This document shows positions 12,053-26,054 of a stretch of DNA of 64,000 nucleotides, one piece after another. Source of the DNA: an uncultured Pseudomonas sp. GTDB lineage: Bacteria; Pseudomonadota; Gammaproteobacteria; Pseudomonadales; Pseudomonadaceae. The position numbers and the translations under genes were made by a program. The first letter of the stretch is position 1, and every line of letters begins with the position of its first letter. The notes under the pieces are model-generated. The model was given only the letters and a program-made list of their open reading frames with translations. It searched no databases and was not told the origin of the DNA. The stretch is from the NCBI RefSeq assembly GCF_946886105.1, contig NZ_CAMPHV010000011.1, positions 62,001 to 126,000 on the forward strand, written 5' to 3'.

Positions 12053-13945
12053 GTGGATTTCCCTTCCCGTTTTCAAGTGATCGTTATCGGTGGCGGCCAT
12101 GCCGGCACCGAAGCCGCGTTGGCGGCTGCGCGCATGGGCGTGAAAACCCTGCTGCTGACCCATAACGTGGAAACGCTGGGGCAGATGAGCTGCAACCCGG
12201 CGATTGGCGGGATCGGCAAAAGCCATCTGGTCAAGGAAATCGACGCCCTGGGCGGCGCCATGGCCGAAGCCACCGACAAGGGCGGCATCCAATTCCGCAT
12301 CTTGAACAGCCGTAAAGGCCCAGCCGTGCGCGCCACCCGGGCACAAGCGGACCGCGTGCTGTACAAGGCGGCGATTCGTGAAACTCTGGAAAACCAGGCC
12401 AACCTGTGGATATTTCAGCAGGCCGCGGATGATCTGATCGTCGAAAACGACGAAGTCAAAGGCGTCGTAACCCAGATGGGGCTGCGTTTTCTCGCCGATT
12501 CGGTGGTGCTGACTACTGGCACCTTCCTCGGCGGACTTATCCACATCGGTATGCAGAACTACTCCGGCGGCCGTGCCGGCGACCCGCCCTCGATCGCCCT
12601 GGCCCATCGTCTGCGCGAGTTGCCCTTGCGCGTCGGCCGCCTGAAAACCGGCACCCCGCCGCGCATCGACGGCCGTTCGGTGGATTTCTCGGTGATGACC
12701 GAGCAGCCCGGCGATACGCCGACGCCGCTGATGTCCTTTCTCGGACGCGCCGAACAACAGCCGCGGCAGATCAGTTGCTGGATCACCCACACCAATGCGC
12801 GCACCCACGAGATCATCGCCGCCAACCTCGACCGCTCGCCGATGTATTCCGGGGTCATCGAAGGCGTCGGCCCACGTTATTGCCCGTCGATCGAAGACAA
12901 GATCCACCGCTTCGCCGACAAGGACAGCCACCAGGTGTTTATCGAGCCCGAAGGGCTGAACACCCACGAGCTCTATCCCAACGGCATCTCCACCTCGCTA
13001 CCCTTCGACGTGCAATTGCAGCTGGTGCGCAGCATCCGCGGTATGGAGAACGCGCATATCGTGCGTCCCGGCTACGCCATCGAATACGACTATTTCGATC
13101 CGCGCGACCTCAAGTACAGCCTGGAAACCAAAGTCATCGCCGGGCTGTTCTTCTCCGGGCAGATCAACGGCACCACCGGTTACGAAGAAGCCGGTGCCCA
13201 GGGGCTGCTTGCTGGCTGCAACGCTGCGCTCCGCGCTCAGGGCAAGGACAGCTGGTGTCCGCGCCGCGACGAGGCCTACATCGGTGTGCTGGTCGACGAC
13301 CTGATCACCCTGGGTACCCAGGAGCCGTACCGCATGTTCACCTCGCGGGCCGAGTACCGCTTGATCCTGCGTGAAGACAACGCCGACCTACGCCTGACCG
13401 AGAAAGGCCGCGAGCTGGGTTTGGTCGACGACGTGCGCTGGGCCGCGTTCGAAACCAAACGCGAAGCCATCGCGGTGGAAGAACAACGCCTGAAAAGCAC
13501 CTGGGTGCGACCCGGCACCGCCCAGGGCGAGGCGATCGCCGAACGCTTCGGCACGCCGCTGACCCACGAATACAACCTGCTCAACCTACTGTCGCGCCCG
13601 GAGATCGACTACGCCGGCCTGGTGACCATCACCGGCGGCGGCGCCGAAGACCCGCAAGTCGCCGAGCAGGTCGAGATCAAAACCAAATACGCCGGTTATA
13701 TCGACCGCCAGCAGGATGAAATCGCCCGTCTGCGCGCCAGTGAAAACACCAAACTGCCGATCGATATCGATTACGCGGCGATTTCCGGTCTGTCCAAGGA
13801 AATCCAGCACAAGCTCGGCAACAGCCGCCCGGAAACCCTCGGCCAGGCTTCGCGGATTCCCGGCGTCACCCCGGCGGCGATTTCCCTGCTGCTGATCCAT
13901 CTGAAAAAACGTTCTGCCGGCCAGCAGTTGGAGCACAGCGCCTGA
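12053..13945 (+). CDS. mnmG: tRNA uridine-5-carboxymethylaminomethyl(34) synthesis enzyme MnmG
   Basis: MnmG (GidA) is the FAD- and NADH-binding partner of MnmE in wobble-uridine modification. The 630-residue product has the FAD-binding [21 protein letters not shown] at its start and the family signatures [20 protein letters not shown] and [11 protein letters not shown]. The cysteine-containing YCPSIEDK lies at about 275 and the GidA C-terminal helical region at about 560-620. GTG 12053 (MDFPSRF) is preferred because GAGG is 6 bases upstream; GTG 12050 would add one residue. It carries a perfect DnaA box at 12537-12545. The stop TGA overlaps the rsmG ATG by one base. Confidence 0.97.
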   Translation: MDFPSRFQVIVIGGGHAGTEAALAAARMGVKTLLLTHNVETLGQMSCNPAIGGIGKSHLVKEIDALGGAMAEATDKGGIQFRILNSRKGPAVRATRAQADRVLYKAAIRETLENQANLWIFQQAADDLIVENDEVKGVVTQMGLRFLADSVVLTTGTFLGGLIHIGMQNYSGGRAGDPPSIALAHRLRELPLRVGRLKTGTPPRIDGRSVDFSVMTEQPGDTPTPLMSFLGRAEQQPRQISCWITHTNARTHEIIAANLDRSPMYSGVIEGVGPRYCPSIEDKIHRFADKDSHQVFIEPEGLNTHELYPNGISTSLPFDVQLQLVRSIRGMENAHIVRPGYAIEYDYFDPRDLKYSLETKVIAGLFFSGQINGTTGYEEAGAQGLLAGCNAALRAQGKDSWCPRRDEAYIGVLVDDLITLGTQEPYRMFTSRAEYRLILREDNADLRLTEKGRELGLVDDVRWAAFETKREAIAVEEQRLKSTWVRPGTAQGEAIAERFGTPLTHEYNLLNLLSRPEIDYAGLVTITGGGAEDPQVAEQVEIKTKYAGYIDRQQDEIARLRASENTKLPIDIDYAAISGLSKEIQHKLGNSRPETLGQASRIPGVTPAAISLLLIHLKKRSAGQQLEHSA

Positions 13946-14589
13946 TGTCGGTTAACACGCGGCATGCCGAAGAATTGGCCCGGGGCGCCCTGGAATTGGG
14001 GGTAGAGGTGTCGCCGCAGCAGCAGGTGCAGTTGCTCGCCTACCTGGCGCTGTTGATCAAGTGGAACAAGGCTTACAACCTCACCGCGGTGCGCGGCCCG
14101 GACGAAATGGTCTCGCGCCATCTGCTCGATAGCCTGAGCGTGGTGCCTTACGTCGTCGATGGCGGGGATAACTGGCTGGATGTCGGCAGCGGCGGTGGCA
14201 TGCCGGGGATTCCCCTGGCGATTCTGTTTCCCGAACGGCAATTCACCCTGCTCGACTCCAATGGCAAGAAAACCCGTTTTCTGACCCAGGTGAAACTGGA
14301 GCTGAAACTCGCCAACCTGCAGGTTATCCACAGTCGGGTCGAAGCCTTCGCGCCGGAGCAGCCGTTCGCTGGCATCATCTCGCGCGCGTTCAGTTCCCTG
14401 GAAGATTTCAGCAACTGGACGCGCCACCTGGGCGACGGGCAAACCCAGTGGTTGGCGATGAAAGGCGTGCACCCGGACGACGAACTGCAGGCCCTGCCTG
14501 CGGACTTTCGTCTCACCGCCACCCATGTGCTCAAGGTTCCCGGTTGCCAAGGTCAGCGCCATCTGCTGATACTGCGTCGCTCGGTCTAG
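13945..14589 (+). CDS. rsmG: 16S rRNA (guanine527-N7)-methyltransferase RsmG
   Basis: RsmG (GidB) methylates N7 of G527 in 16S rRNA; its loss is known to give low-level streptomycin resistance. The 214 residues have the family helix [15 protein letters not shown] and the SAM-binding loop [17 protein letters not shown] at about 73-89. The RAFSSL segment near residue 149 follows. The ATG at 13945 overlaps the mnmG stop (TGATG), so translation is coupled. A perfect DnaA box occurs at 14324-14332. Confidence 0.96.
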   Translation: MSVNTRHAEELARGALELGVEVSPQQQVQLLAYLALLIKWNKAYNLTAVRGPDEMVSRHLLDSLSVVPYVVDGGDNWLDVGSGGGMPGIPLAILFPERQFTLLDSNGKKTRFLTQVKLELKLANLQVIHSRVEAFAPEQPFAGIISRAFSSLEDFSNWTRHLGDGQTQWLAMKGVHPDDELQALPADFRLTATHVLKVPGCQGQRHLLILRRSV

Positions 14590-14601
14590 GGGGAACGCAG
14601 C

Positions 14602-15390
14602 ATGGCTAAAGTATTCGCAATCGCTAACCAGAAAGGCGGCGTGGGCAAGACCACCACCTGCATCAATCTGGCCGCCTCGTTGGTGGCGACCAAGCGCCGG
14701 GTGTTGTTGATCGACCTCGACCCCCAGGGCAACGCGACCATGGGCAGTGGTGTCGACAAGCACGGTCTTGAGCACTCGATCTACGACGTGCTGATCGGCG
14801 AATGCGATCTGGTCGAAGCCATGCAGTTTTCCGAACACGGCGGCTATCAGCTGCTGCCGGCCAACCGCGATCTGACCGCTGCGGAAGTTGCCCTGCTGGA
14901 AATGAAAATGAAGGAGAGCCGCCTGCGTTATGCGCTGGCGCCGATCCGCGAAAACTACGATTACATCCTGATCGACTGCCCGCCGGCGCTGTCGATGCTG
15001 ACGATCAACGCCCTGGTCGCCGCCGATGGCGTGATCATCCCCATGCAGTGCGAGTATTACGCCCTCGAGGGCTTGAGCGACCTGGTCAACAGCATCCAGC
15101 GGATCGCCCAGATGCTTAACCCGAACCTGAAGATCGAAGGCCTGCTGCGCACCATGTACGACCCGCGCATCAGCCTGACCAACGATGTCTCGGCGCAGCT
15201 CAAGCAGCACTTCCCCGATACGCTTTACCAAACCGTGATCCCGCGCAACGTGCGTTTGGCCGAGGCGCCCAGCTTCGGCATGCCGGCGCTGGTGTACGAC
15301 AAGCAATCCCGTGGCGCCATTGCCTACCTGGCCCTGGCTGGCGAACTGGTTCGTCGTCAGCGCGCTGGCGCTCACACTGCAACCGCATAA
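14602..15390 (+). CDS. parA: Chromosome partitioning ATPase ParA (Soj)
   Basis: ParA is the deviant Walker-type ATPase that moves ParB-parS complexes of the origin region. The 262 residues begin MAKVFAIANQKGGVGKTTTCINLAA, with the deviant Walker A KGGVGKTT including the signature first lysine. Walker A' is LLIDLDPQGNATMG and Walker B is YILIDCPPALSML. No N-terminal DNA-binding extension is present, as is typical of chromosomal ParA. It is 12 bases from rsmG and 12 from parB; parS sites are at 1755 and 2385. Confidence 0.97.
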   Translation: MAKVFAIANQKGGVGKTTTCINLAASLVATKRRVLLIDLDPQGNATMGSGVDKHGLEHSIYDVLIGECDLVEAMQFSEHGGYQLLPANRDLTAAEVALLEMKMKESRLRYALAPIRENYDYILIDCPPALSMLTINALVAADGVIIPMQCEYYALEGLSDLVNSIQRIAQMLNPNLKIEGLLRTMYDPRISLTNDVSAQLKQHFPDTLYQTVIPRNVRLAEAPSFGMPALVYDKQSRGAIAYLALAGELVRRQRAGAHTATA

Positions 15391-15402
15391 GGAATTTTCT
15401 GC

Positions 15403-16275
15403 ATGGCAGCCAAGAAACGAGGGCTAGGACGAGGCTTGGACGCCCTGCTGGGTGGGACCACGGTCACCGCGTTGCAGCAGGAAGCCGCCGAGGCCGACAG
15501 CCGCGAACTGCAAAACCTGCCGCTCGACCTGATTCAGCGCGGCAAGTACCAGCCGCGTCGGGATATGGATCCCACCGCCCTGGAAGAACTCGCCCAGTCG
15601 ATCAAGACCCATGGGGTGATGCAGCCGATCGTGGTGCGTCCGTTGGACGGCGGCCGTTTCGAGATCGTCGCTGGCGAGCGGCGTTGGCGCGCCAGTCAGC
15701 AGGCCGGTCTGGAGAGGATCCCGGCGATGGTGCGCGAGTTGCCGGACGAAGCGGCGATCGCCATGGCGCTGATCGAGAACATCCAGCGTGAAGACCTCAA
15801 CCCGATCGAAGAAGCCATGGCCTTGCAGCGCCTGCAGCAGGAGTTCCAGCTGACCCAGCAGCAAGTCGCCGATGCCGTGGGCAAGTCGCGGGTGACCATC
15901 AGCAATCTGTTGCGCCTTATCGCCTTGCCGGAGGAGATCAAAACCCTGCTTTCCCATGGCGATCTGGAAATGGGCCACGCCCGCGCTTTGCTCGGTTTAC
16001 CGGCTGAGCAACAGGTCGAAGGGGCGCGACATGTTGTCGCACGCGGGCTGACCGTGCGCCAAACTGAGGCACTGGTACGGCAATGGTTGAACGGCAAACC
16101 CAAGGTCGAAGCAGCGGTCAAGGCCGACCCGGATATCAGCCGCCTGGAGCAGCGCCTGGCCGAGCGCCTGGGCTCGCCGGTGCAAATCAAGCACGGGCAA
16201 AAGGGCAAGGGCCAATTGGTGATCCGCTACAGCTCACTGGATGAGTTGCAAGGCGTATTGGCGCACATTCGCTGA
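15403..16275 (+). CDS. parB: Chromosome partitioning protein ParB (Spo0J)
   Basis: ParB binds parS, spreads as a CTP-dependent clamp and recruits ParA and SMC. The 290 residues show KKRGLGRGLDALLG at the N-terminus and the ParB/Srx domain with box I (GKYQPRRDMD) and the CTP-binding GERRWRAS motif at about 91-98. The NIQREDLNPIEEA motif and the helix-turn-helix QQQVADAVGKSRVTISNLLRL at about 155-175 follow, then a C-terminal dimer domain. It forms an operon with parA. Confidence 0.97.
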   Translation: MAAKKRGLGRGLDALLGGTTVTALQQEAAEADSRELQNLPLDLIQRGKYQPRRDMDPTALEELAQSIKTHGVMQPIVVRPLDGGRFEIVAGERRWRASQQAGLERIPAMVRELPDEAAIAMALIENIQREDLNPIEEAMALQRLQQEFQLTQQQVADAVGKSRVTISNLLRLIALPEEIKTLLSHGDLEMGHARALLGLPAEQQVEGARHVVARGLTVRQTEALVRQWLNGKPKVEAAVKADPDISRLEQRLAERLGSPVQIKHGQKGKGQLVIRYSSLDELQGVLAHIR

Positions 16276-16320
16276 AACAACTGCACATGTAGCGAGCAGT
16301 CGGAAATAACTACCTGGCAG

Positions 16321-16349
16321 TTGAACGGGTACCGAACCCCCCCTATACT
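16321..16349 (+). promoter_or_regulatory. Promoter of the atp operon
   Basis: TTGAAC (16321-16326), a 17-bp spacer and TATACT (16344-16349) make a strong sigma-70 promoter about 85 bp before atpI. It is the only clear promoter seen for the operon. Confidence 0.8.
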
Positions 16350-16434
16350 CTGCGCGCATTTCATCGGGCACAAAGTATGCCAAGTCCTTGTTCATCGGGG
16401 CGGAGACCAGCAGTCCGATCGTAGGAAATTGAAG

Positions 16435-17726
<1,292 letters not shown>

Positions 17727-17877
17727 CAGGACAACGCGCATCTGCCGGCCTTCTCCTCTTGGAGGAGGCACTGGAAACCAGGTGTCGCGGCTGTTGGTGG
17801 ACGCCCAGACGGGCAAGCTCCAAACGATTTTGCTTTACCGCTTTACCCTTAGAAAACCTTAAACCAATACGACGTAA

Positions 17878-18147
<270 letters not shown>

Positions 18148-18199
18148 TCCTCGATCTTTTTGAGGTTATGAACGGACAACGAACGAGCGAGGTATTGGC

Positions 18200-18670
18200 G
18201 TGAACATTAATGCAACCTTGATTGGCCAATCCGTTGCCTTTTTCATCTTCGTGATGTTCTGCATGAAGTACGTATGGCCTCCGGTCATTACGGCTCTGCA
18301 GGAACGTCAGAAGAAGATTGCAGATGGATTGGACGCTGCCAGCCGTGCGGCTCGTGACCTGGAGTTGGCCCAAGAGAAAGCGGGTCAGCAACTGCGCGAA
18401 GCCAAAGGCCAGGCGGCTGAAATCATCGAGCAAGCCAAGAAGCGCGGAACGCAGATCGTCGACGAAGCCCGTGAACAGGCCCGTGTCGAAGCTGACCGCG
18501 TGAAGGCTCAGGCTCAGGCCGAGATCGAACAGGAAATCAACAGCGTCAAAGACGCGCTGCGCGCCCAATTGGGTAGCCTGGCCGTCAGCGGTGCCGAGAA
18601 GATCCTGGGCGCATCCATCGACCAAAACGCGCATGCGGAGCTGGTTTCCAAACTGGCAGCCGAAATTTAA
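18200..18670 (+). CDS. atpF: ATP synthase F0 subunit b
   Basis: Subunit b is the peripheral stalk linking F0 to F1 as a dimer. The 156 residues show one N-terminal membrane helix ([23 protein letters not shown]) followed by a long charged coiled coil with Ala/Glu/Lys/Arg heptads. Translation begins at GTG 18200 ([10 protein letters not shown]). Spacing to atpH is 14 bases. Confidence 0.97.
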   Translation: MNINATLIGQSVAFFIFVMFCMKYVWPPVITALQERQKKIADGLDAASRAARDLELAQEKAGQQLREAKGQAAEIIEQAKKRGTQIVDEAREQARVEADRVKAQAQAEIEQEINSVKDALRAQLGSLAVSGAEKILGASIDQNAHAELVSKLAAEI

Positions 18671-18684
18671 GCGAGGGCGCGATC

Positions 18685-19221
18685 ATGGCAGAACTGACCA
18701 CGCTGGCCCGACCTTACGCTAAGGCTGCTTTCGAGTACGCCCAGGCCCACCAGCAACTGGCCAATTGGTCAGCCATGCTCGGCCTGGCTGCTGCGGTGTC
18801 GCAAGACGACACCATCCAGCGCGTGCTCGGCGCTCCGCGTCTGACGAGTACAGATAAGGCCACCACCTTTGTCGAGGTGTGTGGTGACAAGTTCGACGCC
18901 CAGGTACGCAATTTCATTCACATCGTCGCCGAAAACGATCGCCTGGCGCTATTGCCGGAGATCGTCGAACTGTTCGAGCTGTACAAAGCCGAACAGGAAA
19001 AATCGATCGACGTGGATGTCACCAGTGCCTTCGCATTGAGCGATGAACAGCAAGACAAACTCGCCAAGGTTCTCAGTGCACGGCTCGGCCGAGAAGTGCG
19101 TCTGCACGCCGCGGAGGATGCCACCCTGATCGGTGGTGTCGTGATCCGCGCCGGCGACCTGGTTATCGATGGCTCAGTTCGCGGCAAAATCGCGAAGCTG
19201 GCCGAAGCATTGAAATCTTGA
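18685..19221 (+). CDS. atpH: ATP synthase F1 subunit delta
   Basis: Subunit delta connects the top of F1 to the b-subunit stalk. The 178-residue protein has the OSCP/delta N-terminal helical bundle ([18 protein letters not shown]) and the C-terminal signature [22 protein letters not shown]. Length and position between atpF and atpA fit the family. Confidence 0.97.
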   Translation: MAELTTLARPYAKAAFEYAQAHQQLANWSAMLGLAAAVSQDDTIQRVLGAPRLTSTDKATTFVEVCGDKFDAQVRNFIHIVAENDRLALLPEIVELFELYKAEQEKSIDVDVTSAFALSDEQQDKLAKVLSARLGREVRLHAAEDATLIGGVVIRAGDLVIDGSVRGKIAKLAEALKS

Positions 19222-19242
19222 GTTTGAAGGGGCAGCAGAGCT

Positions 19243-20787
19243 ATGCAGCAACTCAATCCTTCCGAAATTAGTGAAATCATCAAGGGGCGTATCGAGAAAC
19301 TCGATGTCGCCTCTCAAGCCCGTAACGAAGGCACGATCGTCAGCGTTTCCGACGGTATCGTGCGTATTCACGGTCTCGCCGACGTTATGTACGGCGAAAT
19401 GATCGAGTTCCCGGGCGGCGTCTACGGTATGGCCCTGAACCTGGAGCAAGACTCTGTAGGTGCCGTAATCCTGGGTGCTTACACCAGCCTTGCCGAAGGC
19501 ATGAGCGCCAAGTGCACCGGCCGCATCCTGGAAGTTCCGGTTGGTCCGGAACTGCTCGGTCGCGTCGTCGATGCCCTGGGTAACCCGATCGACGGCAAAG
19601 GCCCGATCAACGCTCAAGCCAGCGACGCCGTCGAAAAAGTGGCGCCGGGCGTGATCTGGCGTAAGTCGGTCGACCAGCCGGTGCAAACCGGTTACAAGTC
19701 GGTCGATGCCATGATCCCGGTAGGCCGTGGCCAGCGCGAGCTGATCATCGGTGACCGTCAGATCGGTAAAACCGCTCTGGCCATCGACGCCATCATCAAC
19801 CAGAAAAACAGCGGCATTAAGTGCGTCTACGTCGCGGTCGGTCAGAAGCAGTCGACCATCGCCAACGTGGTACGCAAGCTGGAAGAGAACGGCGCGCTGG
19901 CCAACACCATCGTGGTGGCCGCTTCCGCTTCCGAATCCGCTGCACTGCAGTTCATTGCACCGTACGCCGGTTGCACCATGGGCGAATACTTCCGTGACCG
20001 CGGCGAAGACGCGCTGATCGTTTATGACGATCTGTCCAAGCAAGCCGTGGCTTATCGTCAGATTTCCCTGCTGCTGCGCCGTCCGCCAGGCCGTGAAGCC
20101 TACCCGGGCGACGTGTTCTATCTCCACAGCCGTCTGCTGGAGCGTGCATCGCGCGTTTCCGAAGAGTACGTCGAGAAGTTCACCAATGGCGCGGTAACCG
20201 GCAAAACCGGTTCCCTGACTGCCCTGCCGATCATCGAAACCCAGGCTGGCGACGTTTCCGCGTTCGTTCCGACCAACGTGATCTCGATCACCGACGGTCA
20301 GATCTTCCTGGAATCGGCCATGTTCAACTCGGGCATCCGTCCGGCGGTCAACGCCGGTATTTCGGTATCCCGCGTCGGTGGTGCCGCACAGACCAAGATC
20401 ATCAAGAAGCTTTCCGGTGGTATCCGTACCGCTCTGGCTCAGTACCGTGAACTGGCGGCATTCGCCCAGTTCGCCTCTGACCTGGACGAAGCCACCCGCA
20501 AGCAGCTCGAGCATGGTCAGCGCGTTACCGAGCTGATGAAGCAGAAGCAATACGCGCCCATGTCGATCGCCGACATGTCGCTGTCGCTGTATGCCGCTGA
20601 GCGTGGTTTCCTGCAGGACATCGAAGTCGCCAAAGTCGGCGCGTTCGAACAAGCCCTGATCGCTTACTTCAACCGGGATCACGCCGCATTGCTGGCGAAG
20701 ATCAACGAGAAGGGTGACTTTAACGACGAAATCGACGCGGGCCTGAAGGCCGGTATCGAGAAGTTCAAGGCCACCCAAACCTGGTAA
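19243..20787 (+). CDS. atpA: ATP synthase F1 subunit alpha
   Basis: Subunit alpha carries the regulatory nucleotide sites of F1. The 514 residues have the P-loop GDRQIGKTA at about 170-178, Walker [18 protein letters not shown], and the alpha-subunit signature [14 protein letters not shown]. The arginine finger lies in that last segment. The start is the ATG at 19243 ([18 protein letters not shown]). A GNRA-loop hairpin follows the stop, before atpG. Confidence 0.98.
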   Translation: MQQLNPSEISEIIKGRIEKLDVASQARNEGTIVSVSDGIVRIHGLADVMYGEMIEFPGGVYGMALNLEQDSVGAVILGAYTSLAEGMSAKCTGRILEVPVGPELLGRVVDALGNPIDGKGPINAQASDAVEKVAPGVIWRKSVDQPVQTGYKSVDAMIPVGRGQRELIIGDRQIGKTALAIDAIINQKNSGIKCVYVAVGQKQSTIANVVRKLEENGALANTIVVAASASESAALQFIAPYAGCTMGEYFRDRGEDALIVYDDLSKQAVAYRQISLLLRRPPGREAYPGDVFYLHSRLLERASRVSEEYVEKFTNGAVTGKTGSLTALPIIETQAGDVSAFVPTNVISITDGQIFLESAMFNSGIRPAVNAGISVSRVGGAAQTKIIKKLSGGIRTALAQYRELAAFAQFASDLDEATRKQLEHGQRVTELMKQKQYAPMSIADMSLSLYAAERGFLQDIEVAKVGAFEQALIAYFNRDHAALLAKINEKGDFNDEIDAGLKAGIEKFKATQTW

Positions 20788-20795
20788 GCCGCAGT

Positions 20796-20813
20796 GGGGA
20801 CCGCGAGGTCCCC
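20796..20813 (+). promoter_or_regulatory. GNRA-tetraloop hairpin between atpA and atpG
   Basis: A perfect 7-bp GC-rich stem (GGGGACC and GGTCCCC) closed by a GCGA tetraloop, in the 50-bp gap between atpA and atpG. No T tract follows, so it is more likely an mRNA stability or processing element than a terminator. Confidence 0.6.
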
Positions 20814-20837
20814 GCTTGCTAACCCGATAGGTGTCAA

Positions 20838-21698
20838 ATGGCAGGCGCAAAAGAGATTCGCAGCAAGATTGCGAGCATCAAAAGCACGCAGAAGATCACC
20901 AGCGCCATGGAGAAGGTGGCGGTCAGCAAAATGCGCAAAGCACAACAGCGCATGGCTGCTAGCCGTCCCTACGCGGAACGTATCCGCCAGGTTATCGGTC
21001 ATCTGGCCAACGCCAACCCGGAATACCGCCACCCGTTCATGATCGAGCGCGAAGTCAAGCGCGTCGGTTATGTCGTGGTGAGCAGCGACCGTGGTCTGTG
21101 CGGTGGTCTGAACACCAACCTGTTCAAGGCTCTGGTCAAGGACATGGCGAGAAATCGCGAGCAAGGCGTGGAGATCGATCTCTGCGTGGTTGGCAGCAAG
21201 GGTGCGGCATTCTTCCGCAACTTTGGTGGCAATATCGTTGCTGCGATCAGCCACCTGGGCGAAGAACCGTCGATCAATGATCTGATCGGTAGCGTCAAGG
21301 TCATGCTCGATGCTCACCTCGATGGTCGCATCGATCGTCTGTCCGTGGTCTCGAACAAGTTCATCAATACCATGACGCAACAGCCGACGGTGGAGCAGTT
21401 GATTCCGCTGGTGGCCGATCCGGATCAGGAACTCAAGCATCACTGGGACTACCTCTACGAACCCGACGCCAAGGAGCTGCTGGACGGCTTGATGGTGCGT
21501 TACGTGGAGTCGCAGGTATACCAGGCGGTGGTCGAGAACAACGCGGCTGAACAAGCGGCGCGGATGATCGCGATGAAGAACGCCACCGACAACGCTGGCG
21601 ATCTGATCAAAGACCTTCAGTTGGTTTACAACAAGGCGCGTCAGGCAGCGATCACCCAGGAAATTTCGGAAATCGTCGGCGGCGCTGCCGCGGTTTAA
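20838..21698 (+). CDS. atpG: ATP synthase F1 subunit gamma
   Basis: Subunit gamma is the central rotating shaft. The 286 residues have the N-terminal coiled coil ([22 protein letters not shown]) and a central Rossmann-like domain with [16 protein letters not shown]. The C-terminal signature [15 protein letters not shown] is present. It lies between atpA and atpD in the usual order. Confidence 0.98.
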   Translation: MAGAKEIRSKIASIKSTQKITSAMEKVAVSKMRKAQQRMAASRPYAERIRQVIGHLANANPEYRHPFMIEREVKRVGYVVVSSDRGLCGGLNTNLFKALVKDMARNREQGVEIDLCVVGSKGAAFFRNFGGNIVAAISHLGEEPSINDLIGSVKVMLDAHLDGRIDRLSVVSNKFINTMTQQPTVEQLIPLVADPDQELKHHWDYLYEPDAKELLDGLMVRYVESQVYQAVVENNAAEQAARMIAMKNATDNAGDLIKDLQLVYNKARQAAITQEISEIVGGAAAV

Positions 21699-23105
<1,407 letters not shown>

Positions 23106-23113
23106 TCACCCGT

Positions 23114-23131
23114 GCGCCCGGCAACGGGCGC
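23114..23131 (+). promoter_or_regulatory. GNRA-tetraloop hairpin between atpD and atpC
   Basis: A perfect 7-bp stem (GCGCCCG and CGGGCGC) with a GCAA tetraloop starting 8 bases after the atpD stop. It lacks a T tract. It could tune expression of atpC (one copy per enzyme) against atpD (three copies) or protect the upstream mRNA. Confidence 0.6.
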
Positions 23132-23188
23132 TTACGGTCTGTTTGAGCGCACAATGGCGTTCGAGCGGATCGATACGTGAGGTTAGAC

Positions 23189-23614
23189 ATGGCTATGACA
23201 GTCCATTGCGACATCGTCAGCGCAGAAGGCGAGATCTTCTCCGGTCTGGTCGAGATGGTGATTGCGCACGGCAACCTGGGTGATATGGGTATCGCTCCAG
23301 GCCACGCGCCGCTGATCACCGACCTCAAACCGGGTCCGATTCGTCTGGTCAAACAGGGTGGCGAAACCGAGGTGTTCTACATCTCCGGTGGCTTCCTGGA
23401 AGTTCAGCCGAGTGTGGTGAAAGTTCTCGCCGATACCGTGCAGCGTGCTGCCGATATCGACGAAGCTGCTGCTCAGGAAGCCCTCAGGGCTGCCGAGAAG
23501 GCCTTGAACGAGAAGGGCGCGGAGTTCGATTACGGTTCCGCAGCCGCTCACCTGGCCGAAGTCGCAGCTCAGTTGCGCACCGTTCAGCAACTGCGCAAGA
23601 AGTTCGGCGGCTAA
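23189..23614 (+). CDS. atpC: ATP synthase F1 subunit epsilon
   Basis: Subunit epsilon joins gamma to the c-ring and can inhibit hydrolysis. The 141 residues have the N-terminal beta-sandwich ([21 protein letters not shown], then [16 protein letters not shown]) and a C-terminal helical hairpin ending [14 protein letters not shown]. The ATG at 23189 (MAMTVH) gives the standard length; the GTG 12 bases upstream adds residues not seen in relatives. A terminator follows. Confidence 0.96.
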   Translation: MAMTVHCDIVSAEGEIFSGLVEMVIAHGNLGDMGIAPGHAPLITDLKPGPIRLVKQGGETEVFYISGGFLEVQPSVVKVLADTVQRAADIDEAAAQEALRAAEKALNEKGAEFDYGSAAAHLAEVAAQLRTVQQLRKKFGG

Positions 23615-23641
23615 CAGGCTTCCACTTCATCGCGAACGAGT

Positions 23642-23672
23642 AAAAGGGTAGCCTTGGCTACCCTTTTTCTTT
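23642..23672 (+). terminator. Intrinsic terminator of the atp operon
   Basis: A perfect inverted repeat AAAAGGGTAGCC / GGCTACCCTTTT with a very short loop, continuing into a T-rich run (TTTTTCTTTTT). It lies 27 bases after the atpC stop. Confidence 0.93.
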
Positions 23673-23726
23673 TTCCGCTTCCCGCCCCGGCGCTTGCTCC
23701 ACGGGGCCGTTCAGGATCTACCGTCT

Positions 23727-25085
23727 ATGTCCCTCGATATCGTGATTCTCGCCGCCGGCCAAGGCACCCGCATGCGTTCGGCATTGCCGAAGGTGCTGCA
23801 CCCGGTTGCCGGCAAATCCATGCTCGGCCATGTCATCGACAGCGCACGTCAGCTGCAACCGCAAGGCATTCATGTGGTGATCGGTCACGGCGCGGAGTTG
23901 GTGCGCGAGCGACTGGCGGGCGACGACCTGAACTTCGTTCTGCAAAGCGAACAACTGGGCACCGGCCACGCCGTGGCCCAGGCCTTGCCGGCGTTGAGCG
24001 CCGAGCGGGTGCTGATTCTTTACGGCGATGTGCCGCTGATCGAAGTGGAAACCCTGCAGCGCCTGCTGCAGCAGGCCAATGATCGGCAACTGGGACTGTT
24101 GACGGTCAACCTGAACGACCCCACCGGCTATGGCCGAATCGTTCGCGATGGCAACGGTGTGGTCAACGCCATCGTCGAACACAAGGACGCCACGCCCGAG
24201 CAACGGCAAATCCGTGAAGGTAACACCGGCATTCTCGCCGTACCGGGCAAGCACCTGGGCGACTGGCTGGGGCGGCTGTCCAACAGCAACGCCCAGGGCG
24301 AGTACTACCTGACCGACGTAATCGCCATGGCGGTGGCCGATGGTCTGGTGGTGGCCACCGAGCAGGCGGCCGACGAAATGGAAGTGTTGGGGGCCAATGA
24401 CCGTATCCAGCTCGCGCAACTGGAGCGTCATTACCAGTACCGCGCCGCGCGCCGCTTGATGGTGCAAGGCGTAACCCTGATCGACCCGGCGCGTTTCGAC
24501 CTGCGTGGCGAAGTGAGCGTGGGCCGCGACGTATCGATCGATATCAACGTGATCCTCGAAGGTCGCGTGGTCATCGAAGATGGCGTGCAGATCGGCGCGA
24601 ACTGCGTGATCAAGAACAGTACGTTGCGTAAAGGCGCCATCGTCAAAGCCAACAGCCATCTCGACGGAGCCGAAATGGGCGAGGGCAGCGACTGCGGTCC
24701 GTTCGCCCGTCTGCGCCCCGGCAGCGTACTCGGTGCAAAGGCGCATGTCGGCAACTTCGTCGAGCTGAAGAATGCCGTACTTGGCGAAGGCGCCAAGGCC
24801 GGCCACCTGAGTTATCTGGGTGACGCCGAGATAGGCGCGCGCAGCAATATCGGCGCCGGCACCATCACCTGTAATTACGATGGCGCCAACAAGTTCAGGA
24901 CGGTATTGGGCGAAGACGTGTTTATCGGTTCCAACAGCGCCCTGGTCGCGCCGGTGATTCTTGGCGACCGCGCCACCACCGGCGCGGGTTCGGTGGTGAC
25001 CAGCGATGTGCCGACCGATAGCCTGGCCGTTGGCCGCGCCAAGCAGCGCAATATCGAAGGTTGGAAACGCCCGACCAAGAAATGA
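23727..25085 (+). CDS. glmU: Bifunctional UDP-N-acetylglucosamine pyrophosphorylase / glucosamine-1-phosphate acetyltransferase
   Basis: GlmU makes UDP-GlcNAc, the precursor of peptidoglycan and lipopolysaccharide, in two steps: acetyl transfer to GlcN-1-P, then uridylyl transfer. The 452 residues start with the nucleotidyltransferase motif [23 protein letters not shown], with LYGDVPLI near 100. From about residue 250 there are left-handed beta-helix hexapeptide repeats, including [17 protein letters not shown] and [13 protein letters not shown]. The ATG at 23727 is chosen because the catalytic motif must lie at the N-terminus. It heads the amino-sugar cluster glmU-glmR-glmS. Confidence 0.97.
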   Translation: MSLDIVILAAGQGTRMRSALPKVLHPVAGKSMLGHVIDSARQLQPQGIHVVIGHGAELVRERLAGDDLNFVLQSEQLGTGHAVAQALPALSAERVLILYGDVPLIEVETLQRLLQQANDRQLGLLTVNLNDPTGYGRIVRDGNGVVNAIVEHKDATPEQRQIREGNTGILAVPGKHLGDWLGRLSNSNAQGEYYLTDVIAMAVADGLVVATEQAADEMEVLGANDRIQLAQLERHYQYRAARRLMVQGVTLIDPARFDLRGEVSVGRDVSIDINVILEGRVVIEDGVQIGANCVIKNSTLRKGAIVKANSHLDGAEMGEGSDCGPFARLRPGSVLGAKAHVGNFVELKNAVLGEGAKAGHLSYLGDAEIGARSNIGAGTITCNYDGANKFRTVLGEDVFIGSNSALVAPVILGDRATTGAGSVVTSDVPTDSLAVGRAKQRNIEGWKRPTKK

Positions 25086-25273
25086 TGCTGCCCGGATGGG
25101 TTAGCCGCGTATCGGTCTAGCCCATCACTTGGTCAGCGATGGGGATCGCTGAACTCAAGCTGTGCGGCCCGATCATCAAGGTGGCCTTGGCCGCCTTTGG
25201 TCGTTTTATGGGTTGACGTAAAAGCTTCATTAGGTTTTGATTCGCGCTTGTAACTTTCGAATCGAAACTTAGC

Positions 25274-26044
25274 ATGTCGAAACGCAACACACCGCAACGT
25301 CGCCATACCATTCTCGCCCTGCTCGCCGAGCAGGGTGAAGTGAGCGTGGACGAGTTGTCGAAAGCCTTCGCCACTTCGGAAGTGACCATTCGCAAAGACC
25401 TCGCCGCCCTGGAGAAGAACGGCCTGTTGCTGCGCCGCTATGGCGGTGCGGTGCCCATGCCGCAGGAGTTGATCGGCGACGGTAGCCAGCCGGTTTCCCA
25501 GTACAAGCAGGCGATCGCCCGCGCGGCTGTGGCGCGGATTCGCGAGCATGCGCGGATCATCGTCGACAGCGGCACCACCACCGCGGCGATGATTCCCCAA
25601 CTGGGCCATAAGCCGGGCCTGGTGGTGATGACCAATTCGCTGAACGTGGCGCGCGCCCTCAGCGAGCTGGAACACGAGCCGGTGCTGTTGATGACCGGCG
25701 GCACCTGGGACCCGCATTCGGAGTCGTTCCAAGGCCAGGTCGCCGAGCAGGTGCTGCGTTCCTACGATTTCGATCAGCTGTTTATCGGTGCCGACGGCAT
25801 CGACCTGGCCCGTGGCACCACCACCTTCAACGAACTGCTTGGCCTGTCGCGGGTGATGGCCGAGGTCGCGCGCGAAGTGGTGGTGATGGTCGAGAGCGAC
25901 AAGATCGGCCGCAAGATTCCCAATCTGGAGCTGCCTTGGAGCAGCATCCATACCCTGATCACCGACGAGCGCCTCAGCGATGAGGCCCGTGAACAATTGA
26001 CGGCGCGCGGAGTGAACTTGATCTGCGCCGCCGTGGACGCTTAA
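25274..26044 (+). CDS. glmR: DeoR-family regulator, probable GlmR
   Basis: A 256-residue DeoR-type repressor. It has an N-terminal winged helix ([24 protein letters not shown], then [25 protein letters not shown]) and a C-terminal DeoR sensor domain with [14 protein letters not shown] and GADGID. The domain usually senses a sugar phosphate. Its position between glmU and glmS, 10 bases before glmS, matches the regulator known as GlmR in P. aeruginosa, so control of amino-sugar synthesis is likely. The 188-bp gap before it contains no gene. Confidence 0.88.
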   Translation: MSKRNTPQRRHTILALLAEQGEVSVDELSKAFATSEVTIRKDLAALEKNGLLLRRYGGAVPMPQELIGDGSQPVSQYKQAIARAAVARIREHARIIVDSGTTTAAMIPQLGHKPGLVVMTNSLNVARALSELEHEPVLLMTGGTWDPHSESFQGQVAEQVLRSYDFDQLFIGADGIDLARGTTTFNELLGLSRVMAEVAREVVVMVESDKIGRKIPNLELPWSSIHTLITDERLSDEAREQLTARGVNLICAAVDA

Positions 26045-26054
26045 GGAGAAGACT

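Noticed and set aside
19174..20850. 558-codon open frame antisense to atpA
   Set aside because: Shadow of the highly conserved atpA coding sequence.
25086..26054. A glmS-type ribozyme leader before glmS
   Set aside because: The spacing is 10 bases between glmR and glmS, too short, and this riboswitch belongs to Gram-positive bacteria.
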